A DNA stretch of 64,000 bases from assembly GCF_014695915.1 (NCBI RefSeq), contig NZ_JACJPF010000036.1, positions 1 to 64,000 on the forward strand, given 5' to 3'. The stretch is from Trichocoleus sp. FACHB-40. GTDB lineage: Bacteria > Cyanobacteriota > Cyanobacteriia > Cyanobacteriales > FACHB-T130. Shown here piece after piece: positions 1-8,739 of the stretch. The notes below the pieces were generated by a model. It searched no databases, was not told where the DNA came from, and saw nothing but the letters and a program-made list of their open reading frames with translations. The first letter of the stretch is position 1. Every line of letters begins with the position of its first letter. Position numbers and translations under genes: made by a program.

Positions 1-111
1 TATTAGCGCTGTGGAACCACACCGACTCCATCCCGAACTCGGAGGTGAAACGCGGCTGCGGCGAAGATACTTGGTGGGTGACTGCCTGGGAAAATAGCTC
101 AGTGCCAGGTT
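1..111 (+). rRNA. rrf: 5S ribosomal RNA, 5' end cut by window edge
   Basis: The sequence carries the conserved bacterial 5S core (GGAACCACACCGA, CATCCCGAACTCGG, GTGAAACGC, GCGAAGATACTTGG) and ends in TGCCAGGT, which in 5S rRNA pairs with the 5' end. About ten bases of the 5' arm lie before the window. It is therefore probably the last gene of an rrn operon reading in from the left. A clear stem-loop terminator follows it. Confidence 0.95.
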
Positions 112-122
112 ATTCTTAACAT

Positions 123-165
123 AAAGCCCTCTCCTGCTAAGGATGAGGGCTTTATTATTTTTATT
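123..165 (+). terminator. Terminator after the 5S rRNA
   Basis: AAAGCCCTC (123-131) and GAGGGCTTT (145-153) form a perfect 9-bp stem with a 13-nt loop, followed by the T-rich tract ATTATTTTTATTTTT. This fits an intrinsic terminator closing the rRNA operon. Confidence 0.85.
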
Positions 166-288
166 TTTATACTGATGAATTGAAACTGAATTGAATTTGA
201 ATATAGTCACTTCAATTCAACCTTCAGAGAAAGGTGCGATTTCTCGAATAACCTTTAATCTAGAATTGTTGAACAGAGAGATTGAGCT

Positions 289-1614
289 GTGGATGCAATA
301 CTGGAGCGATCGTACTTTCTTAAACAAGCTTTAATTGAGTTTGTTATGGAAGCAGAAGGAGAACTGGCGGAATCCTTAGAAACTTATGCGGCACAAAAGT
401 CCCGCCCTGAGCGTCAGGATATTGCTCAAAGAGACTTGATAATTGATACCTTCTTGACAGAAGGAAAAGTTGGTGATAGAGAAACTTTAGATATTTTTCT
501 GGAAAACCAGCCAGATTTGTCACCAAGCGATCGCAACTTAGTTAGCAACTGGCGGCGGAGCTTCATTGCTCTATTTTCTGTAATCCAAGTGCTACCGGAT
601 GGCTTTGAGCTGATGAATTGGCTAACTGCAAAGCACTACATCGTCAAGCCAAACAATCCCCTGACATTAGAAGAAATGACGCGGTTTAAGGAGGGGGAAA
701 TTTTACTGAGTCGCATTGCTCCGATAACAGATACCTACTGGATGTTCTCTGGCCCTTGTATACCAATGGGTCGATTGGGTAAACCAAAGCTGGCAGTGGC
801 AATTGGCAACTTTAAGGACAACTACAAGAACGCCCTTTACAGCGACGCTCCAGAACTGCTAGAGCTAGCCTGGCAGTCAGTAGAGCAATATCACCAAGAT
901 TTTCTGGAATTTTTTGGTAACGACGAAGTAACCCTACCGGGATATCAACTGAATAAGAAAATTGAAGAATTTCAGGAGATACTTACTAAACGGCGCTTCG
1001 CAGCAGCAGGCATTGATGAAAACAAATCCCTCTCCGAGTTAGCCGAAGAAGCTGGGATGACACAAGAGGAAATGAAAGCAGCGGCAGAAGAAGCGGGGGC
1101 TGACTCAAAAGAGATCGCGCAAATGTTTGACAGTAAAAACCCAACTAAAATGGTGACACCCAAAGTTGAGTTACCTGCTTCTTTGAAGAAAGCTGAACAG
1201 TTAACAGCCCTCACCCATCCCCGCTGGGGTCAGATTTTTCTGCCAACTTACAGCCGTTTTAAGGCAATGCTAGAAGCAGAAGACTGGCAAAACATCGAAG
1301 GTGCAGAAAAACTGGTTTGCCAATATCTAGAAGACCCAGCGATTAACGTCTTCATCTGGCATCGGTTAGCTAAAGCGTACCCAAACCAGTTGGAAAAGCT
1401 ATTGCAAACAGTATTACAGCGTCCCGAGTTTAAGATTAGGGATTTGGATGCTCTCCTGCAAGAATACAATAAGCCGCTAGAGCCATATTTACCAGAAATT
1501 GCCAGTGTCCCACTGCACTTACATAATCTGTTTCAAGAAGCTCTGGCAGAAGTCAATAAATCAAAGCCTAAGGGCAAGGGTAAAAAGAAACTTGGGATGG
1601 GCTTTCAGCGGTAG
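289..1614 (+). CDS. Conserved cyanobacterial protein of unknown function
   Basis: A 441-residue soluble protein with no signal peptide or membrane segment. The frame opens with GTG at 289; no good ATG lies nearby. The N-terminal 240 residues look globular. Residues about 245-285 are rich in Glu and Ala (SLSELAEEAGMTQEEMKAAAEEAG) and read like a helical or coiled-coil segment. The C-terminal part (about 300-425) is helical, and the protein ends in a Lys/Gly-rich basic tail (KPKGKGKKKLGMGFQR). The tail suggests contact with nucleic acid, but that is inference. I do not recognise a named domain. The next gene, aroA, starts 87 bases downstream on the same strand, so the two may be cotranscribed. 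Confidence 0.75.
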   Translation: MDAILERSYFLKQALIEFVMEAEGELAESLETYAAQKSRPERQDIAQRDLIIDTFLTEGKVGDRETLDIFLENQPDLSPSDRNLVSNWRRSFIALFSVIQVLPDGFELMNWLTAKHYIVKPNNPLTLEEMTRFKEGEILLSRIAPITDTYWMFSGPCIPMGRLGKPKLAVAIGNFKDNYKNALYSDAPELLELAWQSVEQYHQDFLEFFGNDEVTLPGYQLNKKIEEFQEILTKRRFAAAGIDENKSLSELAEEAGMTQEEMKAAAEEAGADSKEIAQMFDSKNPTKMVTPKVELPASLKKAEQLTALTHPRWGQIFLPTYSRFKAMLEAEDWQNIEGAEKLVCQYLEDPAINVFIWHRLAKAYPNQLEKLLQTVLQRPEFKIRDLDALLQEYNKPLEPYLPEIASVPLHLHNLFQEALAEVNKSKPKGKGKKKLGMGFQR

Positions 1615-1701
1615 TTATTGGGCTTTGGAAGTAGTGGGCGATCGCTCTATGTCATTGCCTTGGTAGAATCACTATTTGCAACCTTATCCCAGTCCATCCC
1701 T

Positions 1702-3048
1702 ATGCCTACCGCAGTTGTTACGCTGAAAACTACTGAAGATCGGGATAACTTAATCGTGCAAAGACCCGCATCCGGGCTATCCTTACAAGGACATATCCGG
1801 GTGCCGGGGGATAAGTCGATTTCTCACCGCGCCCTGATGTTGGGAGCGATCGCGCAAGGAGAAACCCAAATTCAGGGACTACTCTTAGGAGAAGACCCTC
1901 GCAGCACCGCTAGCTGTTTCCGGGCTATGGGGGCTGAGATTTCCGAACTCAACATAGAACTGGTGCGGGTTCGGGGCATCGGACTGGGGTTACTCCAAGA
2001 ACCCGTTGATATTTTGAATGCTGGAAACTCAGGCACCACCATGCGGCTAATGCTGGGACTTCTAGCTTCTCATCCAGGGCGTTTTTTTACAGTTACGGGT
2101 GATAGTTCCCTGCGATCGCGTCCTATGTCCCGCGTTGTCAAACCATTACAACAAATGGGCGCACAAATTTGGGGGCGTCAGGGGAGTTCTCTAGCACCAC
2201 TGGCGATTCAAGGGCAGCAGCTCTCACCAATCCACTATCAGTCGCCTATAGCGTCAGCACAAGTCAAATCCTGCATCCTTCTAGCTGGGTTGATGACCGA
2301 GGGACAAACCACTGTTACCGAACCCGCGCTGTCCCGCGATCACAGCGAAAGAATGCTACGAGCCTTTGGCGCAGAAATCAAGCTAGACCCGGAAACCAAC
2401 AGCGCCACCATTACTGGGCCAGCCCAACTTACAGGACAAAATGTTATTGTTCCCGGCGATATCAGTTCAGCTGCCTTTTGGCTGGTCGCTGGGGCGATTG
2501 TACCGGGTTCTGAGGTATGGGTTGAAAATGTCGGTGTTAATCCTACCCGCACCGGCATTTTGGAGGCTCTGGAGATGATGGGAGCAGATATTAAGATGGA
2601 AAATCAGCGGGTTGTTGCTGGCGAACCTGTGGCAGATTTACGGGTGCGTTCTAGTTCCCTTAAGGCGTGCGAAATTGCTGGCGATTTGATTCCCCGTCTG
2701 ATTGATGAAATACCGATTTTGGCAGTGGCGGCTGTTTTTGCCCAAGGAACTACCGTAATTCGGGATGCAGCTGAGTTGCGGGTTAAAGAAAGCGATCGCA
2801 TTGCTGTCATGGCATCTCAACTCAATCGTATGGGAGCCAGGGTTACAGAACTACCCGATGGGCTAGAAATTACTGGCGGTACTCCCCTCACAGGCATCGA
2901 TGTTGATAGTCATACCGACCACCGGATAGCCATGAGTCTCGCCATTGCCGCCCTCAACGCCTCTGGGACTACCACAATTAACCGTGCTGAAGCAGCGGCT
3001 ATTTCCTACCCTGACTTTACGCCTACACTGCAACAAATCTGCGGTTAA
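1702..3048 (+). CDS. aroA: 3-phosphoshikimate 1-carboxyvinyltransferase (EPSP synthase)
   Basis: Catalyses the sixth shikimate-pathway step, joining phosphoenolpyruvate to shikimate 3-phosphate, in the cytoplasm. The start chosen is ATG at 1702, giving 448 residues. The frame is open upstream to a TTG at 1618, but those 28 residues do not look conserved. Visible family motifs are [16 protein letters not shown] near the N-terminus, [15 protein letters not shown] (the PEP-binding region), the [13 protein letters not shown] segment, [13 protein letters not shown], and RVKESDRI near the C-terminus. Length is normal for the bacterial enzyme. A perfect palindrome at 3087-3110 probably ends the transcript. 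Confidence 0.97.
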   Translation: MPTAVVTLKTTEDRDNLIVQRPASGLSLQGHIRVPGDKSISHRALMLGAIAQGETQIQGLLLGEDPRSTASCFRAMGAEISELNIELVRVRGIGLGLLQEPVDILNAGNSGTTMRLMLGLLASHPGRFFTVTGDSSLRSRPMSRVVKPLQQMGAQIWGRQGSSLAPLAIQGQQLSPIHYQSPIASAQVKSCILLAGLMTEGQTTVTEPALSRDHSERMLRAFGAEIKLDPETNSATITGPAQLTGQNVIVPGDISSAAFWLVAGAIVPGSEVWVENVGVNPTRTGILEALEMMGADIKMENQRVVAGEPVADLRVRSSSLKACEIAGDLIPRLIDEIPILAVAAVFAQGTTVIRDAAELRVKESDRIAVMASQLNRMGARVTELPDGLEITGGTPLTGIDVDSHTDHRIAMSLAIAALNASGTTTINRAEAAAISYPDFTPTLQQICG

Positions 3049-3086
3049 AAGCTCTTTGCCCCTTTTTTAAGGAACCACAAAGATAA

Positions 3087-3110
3087 AGAGACGCGATTAA
3101 TCGCGTCTCT
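3087..3110. repeat. GAGACG-family palindrome, probable aroA terminator
   Basis: A perfect 12+12-bp inverted repeat, AGAGACGCGATT/AATCGCGTCTCT, sits between the convergent aroA and glutathionyl-hydroquinone reductase genes. A T-rich stretch (TCTGTT) follows on the plus strand. Related palindromes with the same GAGACG core occur at 28307-28332 and 52051-52089, so this is a dispersed family and not a one-off terminator. Confidence 0.75.
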
Positions 3111-3146
3111 TCTGTTGAAAAAATCATACTTTGACAGCAGCGAGTC

Positions 3147-4133
3147 TCAGGCGATCGCCGCAGGCGTATGCGATCGCTGTTCGCGGTTGTGGGGTGTGTC
3201 AAAATCAATTAACGGCCCTTTAGGCACAATTCGAGTCGGGTTGACTTTTGGGTGACTTTTGTAGTAGTGCCGTTTGATGTGGTCTAGATTGCAAGTTTCC
3301 TTCACCCCTGGCTGTTGATGAAGGTCTTTGAGGTAGTTCCACAGATTGGGATAGTCAACAATGCGGCGCAAGTTGCATTTGAAATGGACATAGTATACCG
3401 CATCGAAGCGCAACAGCGTTGTGAAAATACACCAGTCTGCCTCAGTTATGCGATCGCCACAAAGGTAGCGTTGCCTATCTAACACCTTTTCCCAATAATC
3501 GAGAGCATCGAATAAGTCTGTTACGCCTTCCTCATACGCTGCTTGGCTAGTAGCAAATCCCGCCCGATAAACACCATTATTAATTGGTTGATAAATAGCA
3601 TCGATAGTCTTATCAACCGCCTCCTGTAAATCTGACGGATAAAAATTTACATCTGGCTTAGCGAAATTCTCGAATTCCGTATCCAACATCCGGATAATTT
3701 CGCGAGATTCATTATTTACAATCGTCGCAGTTTCTTTATCCCAAAGCACAGGAACCGTTACGCGACCGCTGTAATTTTTATTTGCTTCCAGATAGACTTC
3801 CCAAAGATAATTCTTGCCGTTCACAGTATCGGGAATCCCACCCGGCTCATCAGTAAATTCCCAACTATTTTGATCGATAACCGCGCCAACAGCTGAGAGG
3901 CTGATAACATCCTCCAGCCCCTTCAATTTTCGCATAATCGCGGTTCGCTGCGCCCAAGGACAAGCCCAAGAAATATACAGATGATAGCGCCCAGCTTCAG
4001 CCTTAAAACCACTAGAACCATCGGCTGTAATTTTGTTGCGGAAGGTCGTCGAGGGGCGAATAAATTTCCCTTGGGAGTCTTCTTGTTCCCGTTCGCTGAC
4101 CCATTTTCCATCAACAAGAACACCCAAACCCAT
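3147..4133 (-). CDS. Glutathionyl-hydroquinone reductase (Xi-class GST, YqjG/ECM4 family)
   Basis: This family reduces glutathionyl-hydroquinones in the cytoplasm, releasing the quinol and glutathione disulfide. The 328-residue protein has the family layout: an N-terminal extension, then the thioredoxin-like half with YISWACPWAQR. Cys58 of the CPWA motif is the expected catalytic cysteine. The helical half contains YRAGFATSQAAYEEGV, LCGDRITEADWCIFTTLLRFD and DYPNLWNYLKDLHQ. Length and motifs match the family closely. The start is ATG at 4133. It is downstream of gatC on the same strand but is separated from it by an 18-bp perfect inverted repeat, so it is probably transcribed on its own. Confidence 0.92.
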   Translation of the reverse strand: MGLGVLVDGKWVSEREQEDSQGKFIRPSTTFRNKITADGSSGFKAEAGRYHLYISWACPWAQRTAIMRKLKGLEDVISLSAVGAVIDQNSWEFTDEPGGIPDTVNGKNYLWEVYLEANKNYSGRVTVPVLWDKETATIVNNESREIIRMLDTEFENFAKPDVNFYPSDLQEAVDKTIDAIYQPINNGVYRAGFATSQAAYEEGVTDLFDALDYWEKVLDRQRYLCGDRITEADWCIFTTLLRFDAVYYVHFKCNLRRIVDYPNLWNYLKDLHQQPGVKETCNLDHIKRHYYKSHPKVNPTRIVPKGPLIDFDTPHNREQRSHTPAAIA

Positions 4134-4178
4134 AATTTTCTCCTTTGACAGCTTGCACCTATCAAAAAACTAAAAATA

Positions 4179-4215
4179 AAGTTTATAAAGTGGGTATTAC
4201 CCACTTTATAAACTT
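4179..4215 (-). terminator. Perfect 18-bp inverted repeat after gatC
   Basis: Left arm 4179-4196, a single central T at 4197, right arm 4198-4215: 18 of 18 bases pair. It starts five bases past the gatC stop codon (4220-4222), so it most simply serves as the gatC terminator. It lacks a long T tract, and because the arms meet it could also extrude as a cruciform or serve as a protein site. Confidence 0.7.
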
Positions 4216-4219
4216 CTGC

Positions 4220-4510
4220 TTATTCAGCACTTAAAATTTGCGGCACCTTAAAGAAATCCTCTTCCCGATCTGGCGCACCAGTAAGGATAGCTTCCCGATT
4301 GGGATAGGCTTCCATTTCATCGGGTCGCGTCACATTGCTGACATCAATTGCCCGGGTTGTTGGCTCCACATTGCTGACATCTAGTTCGCTCAGTTGTTCA
4401 AAATATTCTAAAATACTACCCAATTGAGTAGTAAATTGCTCCTCTTCTTCAGGTTTCATATCCAGACGAGCAAGATGGGCAACTTTACGAACTTGTTCGC
4501 GGTCAATCAT
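4220..4510 (-). CDS. gatC: Asp/Glu-tRNA(Asn/Gln) amidotransferase subunit C
   Basis: Small subunit of the GatCAB complex, which converts Glu-tRNA(Gln) (and Asp-tRNA(Asn) where needed) to the amidated form. The 96-residue protein shows the family signature throughout: [18 protein letters not shown] at the N-terminus, [25 protein letters not shown] in the middle, and [23 protein letters not shown] at the C-terminus. Length is standard. gatA and gatB are not in the window, so the complex is encoded at scattered loci, as is usual in cyanobacteria. Confidence 0.95.
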   Translation of the reverse strand: MIDREQVRKVAHLARLDMKPEEEEQFTTQLGSILEYFEQLSELDVSNVEPTTRAIDVSNVTRPDEMEAYPNREAILTGAPDREEDFFKVPQILSAE

Positions 4511-4558
4511 CAGATTTCTTTAGTTGTTAGTGGTCATTGGTTAGTAGCTAATAGCTAA

Positions 4559-4653
4559 TATAGCAATCCTAAATGAGGTGTAAACTTCTCTCTCTTCTCT
4601 TCCTCTGTGTCTGGGCGGTTCGTTTTTTTCACAAATCAAATAGGACTGCTATA
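4559..4653. mobile_element. MITE-like repeat with 13-bp terminal inverted repeats
   Basis: A 95-bp element between gatC and ycf3 bounded by TATAGCAATCCTA (4559-4571) and TAGGACTGCTATA (4641-4653), which are inverted repeats with 12 of 13 bases matching. The interior is pyrimidine-rich (CTTCTCTCTCTTCTC) and then reads GGTTCG, T-run, CACAAATCAAAT. Related sequence (TATAGCAGTTCTAT, CACAAATCAAGT, GGATTGCTATA) recurs at 10060-10275. It has no coding capacity, so if mobile it depends on a transposase elsewhere. A short TAGCTAATA motif flanks both sides. Confidence 0.6.
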
Positions 4654-4661
4654 GCTAATAG

Positions 4662-5183
4662 CTAGAAGAATACATCGATCTTAGAGCGCCCAGTAGTTTT
4701 GAGCCAGTTTTGGGCTTCGATGTAGTTATTGGGAGCCATGCTTATTGCTTGTTTCCAATACTCGGCTGCTTTGTCATATAAAGCTTCTGCGCTGTCCATG
4801 TCCCCAGCTTCTTTTGCCCTTTCTCCTTGGTAATGGAAAATCACGGCAATATTATTCAAGGCTTGGGGAATACGCGGGTTGAGTTCAATCGCCTCATAGT
4901 AGTATTCCAAAGCCTGCTCAAGTTCGCCATTGCTGGCGTATATCAGCCCCATATTGTAGAGGATATAGCTGCGGTCGTAAGGGTCTTCCTCTAATGTTAA
5001 AGCTTCCCTGTAATTGTCCAAGGCTTCGGCGTATTCTCCATCCGCCTGCGCTGACATACCATCGCGGTAGTAGGCGAAGGCTTCTTTTGCCTTTTTATCG
5101 GTTGGCAGGATCTTCAGGATTATATCCGCCATTACCGTGAAGCTTTTGTCAATAAAGTTGTCGTTGCGTTGAGTTCTTGGCAT
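4662..5183 (-). CDS. ycf3: Photosystem I assembly protein Ycf3
   Basis: A TPR protein that chaperones assembly of photosystem I at the thylakoid membrane. The 173-residue sequence begins [28 protein letters not shown], the conserved Ycf3 N-terminus. Three TPR units follow: about 35-68 ([30 protein letters not shown]), 72-105 ([32 protein letters not shown]) and 120-153 ([32 protein letters not shown]). Length is exactly that expected. It lies alone between the MITE-like repeat and a non-coding gap. Confidence 0.97.
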   Translation of the reverse strand: MPRTQRNDNFIDKSFTVMADIILKILPTDKKAKEAFAYYRDGMSAQADGEYAEALDNYREALTLEEDPYDRSYILYNMGLIYASNGELEQALEYYYEAIELNPRIPQALNNIAVIFHYQGERAKEAGDMDSAEALYDKAAEYWKQAISMAPNNYIEAQNWLKTTGRSKIDVFF

Positions 5184-5362
5184 ATCTGTCTCTGTAATTC
5201 TGCGCTAATGCGAAAGTGTAGCCTGTCAGTGTATCGTTCAATAATGCTCTTTAAGCTAATTTAACGCGCTTTGGTTGGTCATTTGGGTTGAGATGAAGAG
5301 ATGCGATCGCATCTTTTTCTTAATCAACCCACTTGGTAGTGCTAAATTTAATCGCGTGTTAA

Positions 5363-8300
5363 TTATCTCCACTCGCCTTGCACCACAAAAGCCGCCCAGT
5401 AGTAGGGGGCTTTCCATTGCTCAGTTTGCCACATTTCTATCTGTGCTGCTCTCAGGGCTGCTACCGGATTTAGCCCTTTGTCCAGCATCTGTTGGTAGTA
5501 TTTCTCCATCAGCTTTGACGTTGCCACATCATTGACGCGCCACAAACTCACAGCGACTCGCTTCGCACCTGCATACATAAAGCCGCGTGTCAACCCAATG
5601 AGTCCTTCTCCCTTGACATCTTTACCTAGTCCAGTTTCGCAGGCGCTGAGGACGACGAGTTCGGCGGGGAGATTGAGGTTGTAGATGTCGTGGAGACGCA
5701 GGAAACCATTATTTGTCGGATTGCCTTTGTCATCAAACAGGGATAGCACCAAGCCGGATAATTGTGGTTGCTCTTCGTTGACGCAGCCGTGAGTGGCGAA
5801 ATGCACCATGCGATACTGAGCTAAGTCGGGACTGGTGGCTGTAGCGTGAGAAGCTTTAGAACCCAAGGCTTGTAGGTGTTGAGAAGCAGGTACAAGTTTG
5901 AGAATCTGTTCAGCTTCTTTACTGCTGTACTCAAGCCGTTCGAGATCGGAGGTGCGACAGGCTTCTTCGGCAGATCGTTTCGCGTCCCTGGCAATTGTAG
6001 TGTTGCTTTGCTGGGGTTGGGATGTCAACCGCTTGTCGTCGGAGGTGAAGATGGGATCTGCTAAGACGGCGACGGTTTTTGCAGCAGGTGCGCGTCCTTT
6101 GAGTTGACTTCGTAATACGCCGAGGGTTGAGGCGGAGGGGAGAGAGACGATTTCGTTTTGGACGAGTAGGGGAGTGAAACCTAACCCCCCAGCCCCCTTC
6201 CCTTGCAGGGAAGGGGGTGCATGATTACTCCCCTCCCCTTGCAGGGGAGGGGTTGGGGGAGAGGTTTTCTTTATCGGCAGTGCGGCGAAGGGAATTGATT
6301 GCAATGCGCCGTCACTGACGATGAGTAAGCGTTTGTTACTTAGTTGATTTGCTATGGGGGAGAGTAGAATCTGGCTCAATTTCATGCCAGATTCTAGGCT
6401 ACCTGTTTCCGATTTAAGTTGATTGTAGAATTCCTTGGCTGTGGCTTCGATGTCGGCGCGTTTAGGGAGTTCGTAGCTGGTGATGCCTGTTTTGGTGACT
6501 GCCCAAAGATAGCTGCGTTCTTCACCTAGAGAATATTCCAATAGCAGGGTGTTGTCGTCAAGTACCTGTTGTTGAATTTGTTGCAGGTTGAGGGTGAAGG
6601 CTCCCGGTTGAGAGATGGCTGCGTAGGCGGGGTTTTTCACGCGGACTTGCGCTTGGACTCGATCTAGTTCGGTGAGGAGGGATTCAATTTGTTTTTTTAT
6701 CTCGGCTAACTGTTTGTTGTTATAAGAACCTTCGAGGAGTTTTACCCGGCTTTGTTCGGCGGCGTTGAGTTGCTGTTGGAAGGTGCGCTCTTGTTTAATT
6801 AATTCAGAGTCTCCACGAGAGCGAATGTTAACGTTTGCTTCGGTGAGGAGTTCTAAGAGATTGCGTGCCTTGGCGCGTTCGCTGGCATTTAGGGCTAGAG
6901 CGTCGAACCCTTTGGAGGGTTGCTGTTTGTGCAACTGCATCAGCAGGTCAATGTAGAACTTGTAATAATTCTGCACTGTAGCGAAGTATGAGGCGCGGAG
7001 TTGCTGGCTAGCAACGTTGGTGCGGAGTTTTTCAAAAATTTCAATGGCAGCCTCCATCTGAATGAAAGCTTCGTTGAGATTGCCTCTGTTGCGTTCTAGG
7101 TAGGCAACATTATAGAGAGTAACGCCTTCCACTGCCTTGTCCCCAGTAGCCCGACTCAAGGGCAAGGATTGGTTGTAGAATTCCAGGGCTTTTTGCTTTT
7201 CTCCTAATGCGTCGTAAACTCCACCGATGTTGTTGAGGGTACGGGCTTCCACTGCCTTGTCCCCAGTAGCCCGACTCAAGGGCAAGGATTGGTTGTAGAA
7301 TTCCAGGGCTTTTTGCTTTTCTCCTAATGCGTCGTAAACTCCACCGATGTTGTTGAGGGTACGGGCTTCCACTGCCTTGTCCCCAGTAGCCCGTCTCAAG
7401 GGTAAGGATTGGTTGTAGAATTCCAGGGCTTTTTGCTTTTCTCCTAATGCGTCGTAAACTCCACCGATGTTGTTGAGAGTAACGCCTTCCCCTACTTTGT
7501 CCCCAGTCGCCCGTCTCAAGGGCAAGGATTGGTTGTAGAATTCCAGGGCTTTTTGCTTTTCTCCTAAATCGGAGTAGACTCGACCGATGTTGTTGAGAGT
7601 AACGCCTTCCCCTACTTTGTCCCCAGTAGCCCGTCTCAAGGGTAAGGATTGGTTGTAGAATTCCAGGGCTTTTTGCTTTTCTCCTAAATCGGAGTAGACT
7701 CGACCGATGTTGTTGAGGGTACGGGCTTCCCCTACTTTGTCCCCAGTCGCCCGTCTCAAGGGCAAGGATTGGTTGTAGAATTCCAGGGCTTTTTGCTTTT
7801 CTCCTAAATCGTCGTAGACTAGACCGATGTTGTTGAGAGTAGCGCCTTCCCCTACTTTGTCCCCAGTAGCCCGTCTCAAGGGCAAGGATTGGTTGTAGAA
7901 TTCCAGGGCTTTTTGCTTTTCTCCTAAATCGGAGTAGACTCGACCGATGTTGTTGAGAGTAACGCCTTCCCCTACTTTGTCCCCAGTCGCCCGTCTCAAG
8001 GGCAAGGATTGGTTGTAGAATTCCAGGGCTTTTTGCTTTTCTCCTAATGCGTCGTAGATTTTGCCGATGCCCAAGAGGGTGACGGCTTCCCCTTTTTTGT
8101 CGCCGACTGCTTGATAAAGGGGGAGTGCCTCGTTCAATTTGGCAATTGCCTGTCGCAGAGATTCGGCTGTTCCTTGCTGATATAGCTGATCTCCTTCCTT
8201 ATAGGCTCGCCCGGCTGCGGCGCGGGTTGCGTCTTCCTCAGTAGCGGCTGGCTGTTGGCTTATTCTTACCCCTATCCCTGCTGGTATGGCAGCGACGGAT

Positions 8301-8428
8301 TCTGACAATAAGAGAACACCGATAAATAGAGCCAAACTCCGATGGACTATATCTGAGAGCAATACTAGCCTATGTAATGTTTTGGGCGATTTCTTCTGCA
8401 TAGAGCTGCGTTTCAGGAATTGAGCCAT
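5363..8428 (-). CDS. Exported TPR-CHAT protein (caspase-like) with a tandem 40-residue repeat array
   Basis: A 1021-residue protein. Residues about 15-48 (LHRLVLLSDIVHRSLALFIGVLLLSESVAA) look like a signal peptide or N-terminal anchor. Residues about 85-445 are tetratricopeptide repeats, eight of them almost identical 40-residue units with the core GEKQKALEFYNQSLPL. A helical coiled region follows (about 450-620), and the C-terminal 330 residues are a CHAT domain. The expected His/Cys dyad is present: His880 in HFATHG and Cys930 in LSACETG. The C-terminus has the usual GLIGLTRGFMYAGAKRVAVSLW and APYYWAAFVVQGEW. The family is caspase-superfamily; most substrates are unknown. An in-frame 86-bp dispersed repeat (6180-6265) splits the start of the CHAT domain. 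A metacaspase lies just upstream on the same strand. Activity is inferred from the dyad only. Confidence 0.93.
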   Translation of the reverse strand: MAQFLKRSSMQKKSPKTLHRLVLLSDIVHRSLALFIGVLLLSESVAAIPAGIGVRISQQPAATEEDATRAAAGRAYKEGDQLYQQGTAESLRQAIAKLNEALPLYQAVGDKKGEAVTLLGIGKIYDALGEKQKALEFYNQSLPLRRATGDKVGEGVTLNNIGRVYSDLGEKQKALEFYNQSLPLRRATGDKVGEGATLNNIGLVYDDLGEKQKALEFYNQSLPLRRATGDKVGEARTLNNIGRVYSDLGEKQKALEFYNQSLPLRRATGDKVGEGVTLNNIGRVYSDLGEKQKALEFYNQSLPLRRATGDKVGEGVTLNNIGGVYDALGEKQKALEFYNQSLPLRRATGDKAVEARTLNNIGGVYDALGEKQKALEFYNQSLPLSRATGDKAVEARTLNNIGGVYDALGEKQKALEFYNQSLPLSRATGDKAVEGVTLYNVAYLERNRGNLNEAFIQMEAAIEIFEKLRTNVASQQLRASYFATVQNYYKFYIDLLMQLHKQQPSKGFDALALNASERAKARNLLELLTEANVNIRSRGDSELIKQERTFQQQLNAAEQSRVKLLEGSYNNKQLAEIKKQIESLLTELDRVQAQVRVKNPAYAAISQPGAFTLNLQQIQQQVLDDNTLLLEYSLGEERSYLWAVTKTGITSYELPKRADIEATAKEFYNQLKSETGSLESGMKLSQILLSPIANQLSNKRLLIVSDGALQSIPFAALPIKKTSPPTPPLQGEGSNHAPPSLQGKGAGGLGFTPLLVQNEIVSLPSASTLGVLRSQLKGRAPAAKTVAVLADPIFTSDDKRLTSQPQQSNTTIARDAKRSAEEACRTSDLERLEYSSKEAEQILKLVPASQHLQALGSKASHATATSPDLAQYRMVHFATHGCVNEEQPQLSGLVLSLFDDKGNPTNNGFLRLHDIYNLNLPAELVVLSACETGLGKDVKGEGLIGLTRGFMYAGAKRVAVSLWRVNDVATSKLMEKYYQQMLDKGLNPVAALRAAQIEMWQTEQWKAPYYWAAFVVQGEWR
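6180..6265. repeat. Dispersed C-rich palindromic repeat inserted in frame in the CHAT gene
   Basis: Two inverted GC-rich modules (CCCCCTTCCCTTGCAGGGAAGGGGG and CCCCTCCCCTTGCAGGGGAGGGG) lie side by side. In the protein they read PPTPPLQGEG and PPSLQGKGAGGLG (about residues 722-750). The same kind of module is found in non-coding sequence at 47037-47113. It sits between IKKTS and FTPLLVQNEIVSLPS, which otherwise look like continuous CHAT sequence. Confidence 0.8.
7131..8100. repeat. Eight tandem 120-bp units encoding TPRs
   Basis: Unit boundaries recur every 120 bp (7141, 7261, 7381, 7501, 7621, 7741, 7861, 7981). The unit at 7141-7260 is identical to 7261-7380. The other units differ by a few bases, mainly in the segment encoding the linker (VYSD, VYDD or VYDA; GEGV, GEAR or AVEA). 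Reading frame is kept throughout. The near identity points to recent amplification or gene conversion. Confidence 0.95.
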
Positions 8429-8524
8429 AACTGCACCTGCCCTCTGTTGCGTCTGATTTAGTTCCTACTGCTGCAATATATCTCTGGGAGGCTGGAGGTT
8501 ATGCAGGTAGGGATGGAGATATAC

Positions 8525-8674
8525 CTAAATTTCTTGCCCAACTTTAAAAATCTGTTCAGCCGTTAAGTTCAACTCTGGGAATGTGGGCGATTCAATCCGG
8601 TCATTTTCTCTAAACTGATTAAAGATATACTCGCCATCAACCAGTTGGTAAACCGAAATAGTGGGTATTTTTCG
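8525..8674 (-). pseudogene. Decayed C-terminal fragment of a Uma2 (DUF820) family protein
   Basis: Reading the minus strand towards the TAG at 8525-8527 gives KIPTISVYQLVDGEY, then IFNQFRENDRIESPTFPELNL and TAEQIFKVGQEI. This matches the C-terminal end of Uma2 restriction-endonuclease-fold proteins, which are very common in cyanobacteria. A stop lies about 15 bases further upstream and no start or N-terminal half remains, so only the last 45 or so codons survive. An intact member of the family is at 41963-42553. It fills most of the 311-bp gap between the CHAT gene and the metacaspase. Confidence 0.7.
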
Positions 8675-8739
8675 CTTCCCCACTCACTCGCCAGGGAATT
8701 CATTTTCTAGCGGATCTAGGGAAGACAGATAACACAGAA

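Noticed and set aside
1618-1701. Upstream extension of aroA from a TTG
   Set aside because: The 28 extra residues are not family-like and the ATG at 1702 opens the conserved sequence a few residues later.
7131-8100. Regularly spaced repeat that could suggest a CRISPR array
   Set aside because: Units are contiguous 120-bp coding repeats with no spacers, in frame with a TPR protein.
8429-8739. Possible intact small gene between CHAT and metacaspase
   Set aside because: Only about 45 C-terminal codons of a Uma2 protein are readable, with a stop upstream and no start; recorded as a pseudogene.
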